The position numbers were made by a program, and so were the translations under genes. A model generated the notes under the pieces. It had not been told where the DNA came from. It saw nothing but the letters and a program-made list of their open reading frames with translations, and did no database searches. This document shows positions 56,886-64,000 of a DNA stretch of 64,000 nucleotides, piece by piece (position 1 is the first letter of the stretch; the number at the start of each line of letters is the position of its first letter). The stretch comes from Voacanga thouarsii. Taxonomy: Eukaryota > Streptophyta > Magnoliopsida > Gentianales > Apocynaceae. Location: contig JANUWF010001813.1 in the NCBI GenBank assembly GCA_026120185.1, positions 1,665,501 to 1,729,500 of the forward strand, in the 5' to 3' direction.

Positions 56886-58579
56886 TGTAGGATTTCTAAA
56901 TAAATTAAACAAATTAAACGCAGTGGAAAATAGCAAGAAATCCAAGCCATAGATCACGGGTTCGCAGTAGAAATGGGAAAAAGAGAAGATCACGCTTATT
57001 ACCTCTTGAAGCCGGAATTTAAATTTTTCTTGTTCCAAGAACGCAGGCGCGATCCAGATCACAAAACCGGTTCACAGCAGCTCAACTGAAGTCCAAGAAA
57101 GAACTCCCTCTAATGATAATCCACACAAGGTCGAATGCTCACAATCTCACAATTCTATGCTAGTAGAATTTAGGAGGCTAGGGTTTGATTAATAAGAGAG
57201 AGACGGCTAGGGTTTGATCAAGAGAGAGGCAGAGAAACGGTTTCTCTGTTATTGCGTGAAGAGTCTGTGTCTCTCACCCTAAGGAAACCGTTTCCTTATA
57301 TTTATAGATTTATAATTACCGTAAATTGTAACTTAGTCCTTCAACGTCCAATTGTCAACAAATTGGTCCTTGAAGTTTACTTAATTACAATTAGGTCCCA
57401 TGAATTATAACAAACTTATAATTCACCTATAAATATATTTCCTTCTCTTAATTAACCCCACAATATTATCAAATAATATATTTGAGCATTCAAACCTTTA
57501 TTGTGTGTGACCCATTAGGTTTCCTGGTCTTATTGGTAGCATAATATGAATTAATTCTAACAATATTAGAATTAATAATCCTTAATAAAATAAAGGATTA
57601 AATTTATTAATTCTCTAATTAATAAATTCATATTTAGCATATCAAGAGCGACATCTAGCAATGACTCTTGACCACCCAAAAGTCCAGAAAGTCAAGTGGC
57701 TTAATATGAACCTTTCAATAGCAAATTATCAGTGCAATAAACTCCTTTCACCATACAATATCTCATTCGGTCTAGAGCATGGAATTAGTGCCAACTCCCT
57801 CCAGAATATTATTAATTCTGGCCCGAATATTTTAGTACTTGTTTAAGAAATCCATTACTCGATATGTGTATAAATTGGAACCATTTCCATCACATAGTCG
57901 CATTGGCCAAGGACTTCATGAGTAATGATTTCTACAAGTGGTCTTGAGATATACTCTCCTACTATTAGGAGTGGTGAATCCTTTATTGACTTTCTCAACT
58001 ACTTTCATTTACTTTACGTTGTACCCAATATCCATCCCTTAGGCAGTCCTAGATAAGACTCCAGAGATTAAAATCAAAGTACAACGCTCGTTAAACAAAG
58101 TACCTTGGAGATCTCAAGTCTAAGGATACTTGCACACTTGCTATAATGAGATTCTATCACTGGCACTAAATAGTTACCCAAGTGATTATCTCGTAGCTAG
58201 GTCATCCAATGAACTTGTTCCAAAACAAGCATCCACACATTAATCCTGAGTATCTCAATACTCACGGATATGAGAACCTCCACTTGATCTAATCAAGAGA
58301 TATAACATGTGCCAGTCTTGGCGTATTAATAATGTCTCATCTTATTAATACTATGACTGGGGATTATTTAAGTACAAACACTGCATAGTGTAGTAGGAAT
58401 CTCACATCATGATCTCTATCATGATTTCCTTAACACTGTGTTGTACTAGGGACTTTATCTAACTGTTTGTATACATATTTAGATATAACAATCAAACTGA
58501 AAGATAAAGAATGCCTCTTATTAATTTAATATGCAATATACATGGTACACGTGATTGCCTCTAGAGCACAACACTAACA
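56886..58579 (-). repeat. Solo copia-type LTR-4, 1694 bp, in Helitron gene
   Basis: The minus strand starts TGTTAGTGTTGTGCTCTAG and ends AAATCCTACA. Perfect CACTC duplications at 56881-56885 and 58580-58584. It is a different LTR family from the other solo LTRs. Excising it with one duplication brings the two Helitron pieces into register (SLEA next to EWRLYGF). No internal region or polypurine tract seen, so solo. Confidence 0.85.
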
Positions 58580-59700
58580 CACTCTGCTTCCAGTGAAAAG
58601 ATACATCTAGCAAATTGAAATTGCTTTATCTCATCTTGCTCATCATAACAACTATTTGGTAACTAATTTTATCAAGCCCTATTATATCTCATCTTGCTCG
58701 TCATATATACTTGTAAACATATTTGACCAACTTGATTGTTGAGCAGGTTTTAACATTCATGTGACAATCAAATAGTAATAACAAGTATGGATTGTAAGGT
58801 ACAACCCAACGATTGTCTACTATGTGATTCCTTACTTTCACCTTTATTCCATCATTTCTCATTCGATAATAAGAATAACTATCCTCATCTTGCATTGTGT
58901 ATTCTGAATATTGTTTCAGATAGTAATTCTTACATTTGCCATTTCTTATACATGGACTTTGCTAATTGCAATCACCACAAGGCCCATGCATCATATGTTT
59001 GACAACCAAGGAATGCAAGTAACCGTATTATTTTTCATCAGGAATTTCAACACTGATGAATCTATAATAAGCTTCTGCATTTAATGGGTTTGAACCTTGT
59101 TTCTTGATCAACAGGAAGTGAGCATATGGTAAACCTTATTTTTGGAATTCAATTACATAAACACAAATAGTAACTTCACCAAGAACACGTTTTTTCATCA
59201 ATGGATCCTTCAGTAGATCAAGTTTTTCTTTGAATACTATCCATAGTAGATCTGGCCTATTTTGTGCCAATTCGATTGGCAAAAGATTTTGTTGTATTTG
59301 TTTCCATATTGAGTTGCAAGTAACTGTTAAGAATATATTTGGCTTGCCATAGCTTTTTAGTAAAGTCAGTGCATCGATATATCTTTTACGCATATCTCGT
59401 GGTCCTCTAATAAAAGATGCTGGCAGTATAACTTTTTTCCCCATATTTGATCCCCTTGTTTCACCAACAGAAACATAATCAATTACACTTAAAATAATTC
59501 ACTCCTATTATGTCTCTATCGATTTCTTTGAAAATCAAGCCTTTTGGTGTCCACTTTTATGTACATGTCAACATCATATTGTTGAAGTAGTCTTCCAGTG
59601 TGAAAAATCATAGACTTATCACTCCTCCTTATTTGTAAGTTGTAGCAGTAATACTCATGACATGAAACTCTGTTTCTTTTCTTCTTGCCTTTTTTAGATT
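58580..59700 (-). pseudogene. Helitron Rep (HUH-type) domain (broken)
   Basis: Begins with CYNLQIRRSDKSM-type coding near 59640, then VILPASFIRGPRDMRKRY, PNIFLTVTCN and VYVIEFQK (59444-59136). The HUH metal-binding motif region reads GLPYAHFLLI, with the first His of the usual GLPHAH replaced by Tyr, after a stop. HMMHGPCGD, NRWVVPYNPYLL and the two-tyrosine segment KYVYKYI (58895-58701) follow. The Rep would nick and join DNA during rolling-circle transposition. Confidence 0.83.
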
Positions 59701-59764
59701 ATGCATGAGAATATGGTATAAAACTCTATTTGTAAGAAGTCCTCCATATAAATGAAATAATACG

Positions 59765-59830
<66 letters not shown>

Positions 59831-59831
59831 T
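59765..59831. repeat. (ATT)n microsatellite
   Basis: About 22 perfect ATT units in the interval between Helitron N-terminal and Rep pieces. Confidence 0.97.
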
Positions 59832-60059
59832 TGGTTGATTGTAATAACATAGAGCTAAATATGCATTCTTTTAATTTATAATATTTCTAAATAAGCAACA
59901 CTTAAATGAATTATTTTAAAATTGAAAATATAATATATTGTTAGCTTAAGATGTCCTAGAAGATGTTTTATTAAATATAAAAGGTATATGCAAAAATTAG
60001 TTTTATTTTTTTAAAGTACTATGCTAACCTGTTTTTCCAAACTCCAACAAACCAATTGT

Positions 60060-60783
60060 TGAATTCATTTGTAAGGCATTGATGTTATCTGATGCATCAC
60101 AAAACATTTGTCATTGGGATTCTTTGATGGCAGCCTTTCCATTTTATAATGCCAACCCCTTCACCATGAGTAAAGAGCAAGGGATATTATATAGCATCAT
60201 AGCAGCTATATGTATGATAAACTCTATGGCTTGAGTTTGAGTGTGTATAAACCTGTATATGGCAGCTCTTTTCAATAACATCATTTTCAGATTCAACCAA
60301 TATTGCTGCAACTTGTGATGCAGTAGGAGCATTCTAAGTTTTTTGGTCTAAACTAGGATCTTTATTCAATGCTATACTGCATTTTTGAAGGTGGGGAAGT
60401 TTACAAAGTCTTTTGAAGAATACTGCATAAGGATTTCTCTTCAGAACTTCCATTAATAGTCTAATTGTCTAAGAATTAAGCTTTTGTGGTGTTTCAATTC
60501 TTTTATTTATTTCCATTTTAGTGTCATAGAAGTAAAGTTGAATCCCAATTAGTTTCTCAATTTGACATACCAAATCTTCCAAGCAGTAGTAAACCTGTCC
60601 TTGGATCTTAAAAGTATATACACCTTTTGTATTTTTTATCAACTCTAAATCATGTTTTGCTGCAAATGTAGTAAATGTGAAGCTGTTGTTGTAATATCGA
60701 ATCAATCTTCTAAATTTAACAGCCTCCTCATCATTATTTATGAGTAAACGTGCTAGATCATATGGTATTGGATGGGATACCAA
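60060..60783 (-). pseudogene. Helitron N-terminal region (broken)
   Basis: An open stretch 60783-60469 has RRLIRYYNNSFTFTTFAAKHD, GVYTFKIQGQVYY and IQLYFYDTKMEINKR. This is the region before the Rep domain in plant Helitron proteins. It continues with stops to about 60060 (PLLFTHGEGVG, and QRIPMT). Confidence 0.82.
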
Positions 60784-61179
60784 AGCAATCTCCCTCTAAA
60801 CAACAAATTTTAGGAGGTTCTTAATAGAAGCATTTTGCTGAGCAAAATTTGCAGTTAGGTGCTACTGGAAGGGTTAATGACTGCTTTGCGAGTTCTTTCG
60901 CATAAGTGATAGGAATCACTTCTTGATTTGTCACTGTAGAGAATAGATATAGATATGAATCGCATTATCTAAACTTTAAAATTCCTTCTGTTTTCAGTAA
61001 GTACGTGTAATATTTTTACCTTGTCTTTGTGATTGAGAAATTGTTGTAGCCATGGTATACATTTTTGCAGGTTCATTGGTTTGAAAATCTATAAGACGAT
61101 AGAGGAATTTTGTATTAGTAAAATGATGAATTCATGTAATAATATCTTTACAAAGAAGGTTTAAAAGTAGAGATGTATA

Positions 61180-61560
61180 CCTGAATTTGAATTTAGAAGA
61201 AAGCCTCTGTATCCCATTTCTATTGTTCCTTGGATGGCATGTTGGAAAGATTGGGATTGATTAATGTATTGTTGAACTGAGTGTAGAGGCCATTCAGTTT
61301 CAGCTATAACTATTCCAACATTTGAACTTGTTGCTTATTTTTTTCAAATGTAAGCTTGACACTGAGATTGTAATATTTTTTCCTTTTGTTCAACTGATTG
61401 TGCATGATAAGCTCGACATCTTTGTAGCAACATTTGTTCCTTTTTCTGTTGCAAGTGCTAACGATAAGCTTCAGATCTTTGTTGCAGCATTTTTTTTCCT
61501 CCTCTTATCTTATTCTTTTTCAATGGATTTGGATTTACTCTCACTCATGGAATGTTCTCT
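61180..61560 (-). pseudogene. Possible Helitron 5' coding segment, Gln-rich
   Basis: Minus-strand translation gives repeated Gln/Arg-rich units (LQQRSEAYR, LQQKKEQMLLQRCRAYHAQ, KEKILQSQCQAY) that look like the basic repeat N-terminus of Helitron proteins. ETEWPLHSVQQYINQSQ follows. Stops are frequent. Assignment rests mostly on position. Confidence 0.4.
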
Positions 61561-61599
61561 ATTTTGGTAACTTGTGCATATAAATAGCATTCATTCCTA

Positions 61600-62498
61600 T
61601 AAAAAAAAAAAAGTGTTTAAAAGATAGTAACTATTTTCATGCTTATTGTTGTGACCAAATATTAGCACTATAAGGGAAAATGTTTTATAGGCATATAGTT
61701 GTTAAAAAATTTCATGAGAACAGAAGTATAAAACAATGTTAATTATGATATATCAAATTATAATATTGTAGTTTCTCATAAAAAACATTACATATTTGAA
61801 AAACTCATGCTAATTAATTAAATAGGATTAATATAAATGTAGCTCATTTTTTATTTATTTATCACAAGGTTTAATGAACTATAATCCTTTGAGGAACAAA
61901 GAATATAATGTTACATACTATGTAGTGTAGTAAACCAAGATAGAAGCTCTGTAGTCCACAAGAAGCAACTTAGAAGATGATCTGAAAGTGGAAAAAAATA
62001 TTAACGAAAAGACAGCAATCTACTAATATTCTTTTGATTTTGAACTCTTTAAGTAGAGGTCAAACTATAATCAAGTTCAAAACTTTTGACATTTTTAAAG
62101 CAGTTGCAGTAGCAAACAAGCTGATGGAAACATCCATGCTACGCCATCACCTTATTTTTTTGCACCATTATGTTGCTTGAACTAAAGGAAAGAGCAAACT
62201 TCTTCTGCATTATTAAAATTATTAAAAAGAAAAGTAAGAGCAATACTTAAGTCAGTAAACAAGAAAATCATGAGGAAAAAAAAAAATTGGTGGCAGATAG
62301 TAACTAAAGACCAATGCTAATAAAAGAATAGCGTTAATTTATTTTGGTGGTAGTGTTTTATTCTGATTGCATCTCCGCTATTATTTTAAGTATGTTCTAT
62401 TTATATAATTTACTTATGCTCATTATTTATAATAGAAGAATAGTGTCCCCAACCAAAAGGAAAAAGTACAATTTGACAATTTAAACTAAGCTGAATAG
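61600..62498. other. AT-rich sequence, nothing recognised
   Basis: No coding similarity, LTR edge or RNA gene was recognised. Short poly-A runs only. Confidence 0.5.
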
Positions 62499-63055
62499 TA
62501 ATATAATAACAACTATCATTAGGAGAAAGTATTAGAATAGTTTTTTATACCATTCAAAAGAATTGTAAAGATGTTACAATGTTTGCTATCTCTTCATCTA
62601 TTGTACTAGGGAATTGACTCTATTAATGTAATGGGTTACTTGTTTCACCCAATTTAAAAGAGTTTTCCTTATTTGATATACTCTGGAGTTGAGATTTAAC
62701 AACTATGAATATTAGTAAGCATAGTATTATAACAATTATCATTAGGAGAAAGTATTAGAATAGTTGTTGATACCATCTAAAAGAAATGTAAAGATATTCC
62801 AATATTTGACTATCTCTTCATACATTGTATTGGGGAATTGACTCTACTGTGCAATGGGTTACTTATTTCACCCGTTTTGAAAGAGTTTTCCTTTTCCGAT
62901 ATACTCTGGATTTGAAATTTAACAACTATAACTATTAGTAACATAGTATTATAATAACTATTAGTAGGAAAAAGTATTAGAATAGTTGTTGATACCATTC
63001 AAAATAATTGTAAAGATATTCCAACGTTTGACTATCTCTTCATTCATTGTAAAAT
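62499..63055. repeat. Tandem repeat, unit about 223 bp, 2.4 copies
   Basis: The marker AAAGTATTAGAATAG starts at 62526, 62749 and 62971, giving periods of 223 and 222. Each unit also has CTATCTCTTCAT, GGGAATTGACTCTA and AGAGTTTTCCTT. The third copy is partial. Confidence 0.9.
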
Positions 63056-64000
63056 AAGTTAAATAAGTAGTGAAGAAACTATCATTGATAGCACCTGTTT
63101 GAGGCAAGAAGCCGTTTAGGTAAAGTAGGCAGGCTCGATAAACTCACTTGGCTTGGACATCAAACTTATAAGTCGATCTTGTAGAATTGAGAATCACTCC
63201 TACATACAGTTTGAACAAAAACATATACTGTTAGACACTTCCAAATCTTTTTTATTTGTTCATTTTTATTCTTTAGTTCTATTTTTGAAGTTTTTTTTTA
63301 TGAGATTTATCAAATTCTAAAGAAATAAAGGAAGTTCTTAGACCAATAGTTATATGAAAGATAAATAACTTATGCATTAAAAGGAAAATGCTTTTAAAAA
63401 AGAGAGGAATATCACATGGATATCCTTATTTTAGAAGACAATATGTTCAAATAAATAAATAAGCATTTAGCTATAAGCTATAACAAAGATCGCCAAGTAT
63501 CCTAGAAGCTATAAGCTTCTATTCTTCATCGGAATCCTCAAGATCTATTTCGTACAACCACCCGCCATTGTTTCCAATGTGATATGATCTCTGATACCAC
63601 TTAGATATGACCTTGTGAAGCACCAAATTCGTGGCTTAAACTTAAGATCAAGAAACCTACCAAACCCACACACAAGAACACTAAAATGCTAGGATAATAA
63701 CACTCTTGTGATATTGTGGATCTAGCTAACTTTAAAGACACCTTAGCACCTTAATCTATCAAAGATTAGAACACCAAGGATATAAATTTGAAGGCATCTA
63801 ACTCAATCCTATCAAACACACTAGGCAACCTAGCACATAAGAATAAAGATGAAGTTTAGATTATCCCTGAAAATTTAGAGACAAGATCAAAGGTGGGACT
63901 AAATCCTTTGATTTAGTCTTGATATTTAATGGACATCACCCAAGAGGATTACCCACTCCAAAGCTCTCAAAGAGTTCTTGAACTCTCACAATTTTATATG
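63056..64000 (-). other. Terminal stretch with possible minus-strand PBS and LTR edge
   Basis: The minus strand reads TGGTATCAGAG at 63599-63589, identical to the core of the initiator-Met primer site. Sequence to its right (63608-64000) could be the end of a 5' LTR running out of the window. The nearest CA end would leave an 8-base spacer, longer than in the other elements, so chance is possible. A short frame after the site (GWLYEIDLEDSDEE) is unassigned. Confidence 0.3.

Larger units (their letters stand above)
52580..61560 (-). mobile_element. Helitron with Rep-helicase gene, decayed and interrupted
   Basis: Minus-strand pieces give, in order, a Helitron N-terminal region, Rep domain, linker and PIF1-type helicase, the rolling-circle replication protein of Helitrons. 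Two solo copia LTRs split it, in the linker-helicase junction and after the Rep, each with a perfect TSD. An ATT microsatellite lies in the Rep part. Element ends are not identified, so the limits are those of coding similarity. Confidence 0.82.

Noticed and set aside
62499..63055. CRISPR-like array
   Set aside because: Repeats are contiguous units of about 223 bp without spacers, in a plant genome; this is an ordinary tandem repeat.

Overview
The window is nuclear DNA of a flowering plant, probably a eudicot. I see no host gene, no cellular RNA gene and nothing of bacterial type. Nearly all of it is transposable-element DNA in nested layers. Evidence for this is broken Ty3/gypsy, Ty1/copia, CACTA, Helitron and pararetrovirus reading frames, long LTRs with TG...CA ends, primer-binding sites complementary to initiator tRNA-Met, polypurine tracts and matching 5-bp target-site duplications (TSDs). 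AT-rich spacers and plant-style intron borders agree. The species cannot be named from the sequence.

Bases 1-48808 are best read as one CACTA (En/Spm-type) DNA transposon on the + strand, its left end outside the window, that became a landing pad. Its TNP2-like transposase remnant (19468-21930) and second, intron-containing protein (22288-29070) survive as pseudogene pieces, and its right terminus is near 48808. Insertions into it, left to right, are: (1) Gypsy-2, a Tekay/Del-like chromovirus with LTRs of about 4.3 kb, ending at 19467. Gypsy-2 itself carries Gypsy-1 (690-9830, TSD CGAAC, inside a gag zinc knuckle) and a solo copia LTR (12671-14426, TSD GGCCT, inside integrase). (2) A solo copia LTR (24133-26146) in an intron. 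(3) A solo gypsy LTR on the minus strand (29360-33623). (4) A minus-strand copia element (33957-48508, TSD CTAAC) whose 5' LTR is split by the truncated Gypsy-3 (42232-48257).

Bases 48809-51740 hold minus-strand fragments of an endogenous caulimovirid-like pararetrovirus: reverse transcriptase/RNase H and a downstream frame. Bases 52580-61560 hold a decayed minus-strand Helitron Rep-helicase gene, split by two solo copia LTRs (53925-55989, TSD GAATG; 56886-58579, TSD CACTC) and a long ATT microsatellite. The last 2.4 kb is AT-rich, with a tandem repeat of about 223 bp and a possible further LTR edge.

Almost every transposon frame has several stops or frameshifts, so no element here looks autonomous. 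The clear exception is an uninterrupted 220-codon acidic frame between the primer-binding site and gag of Gypsy-1. The observations most worth a second look are the 5' LTR of Gypsy-1, reduced to a 73-bp inverted copy of its own 3' terminus yet flanked by a perfect TSD; that extra frame; tRNA-promoter-like boxes and conserved palindromes shared by the four gypsy LTRs; and the exactly reconstructable nesting order.
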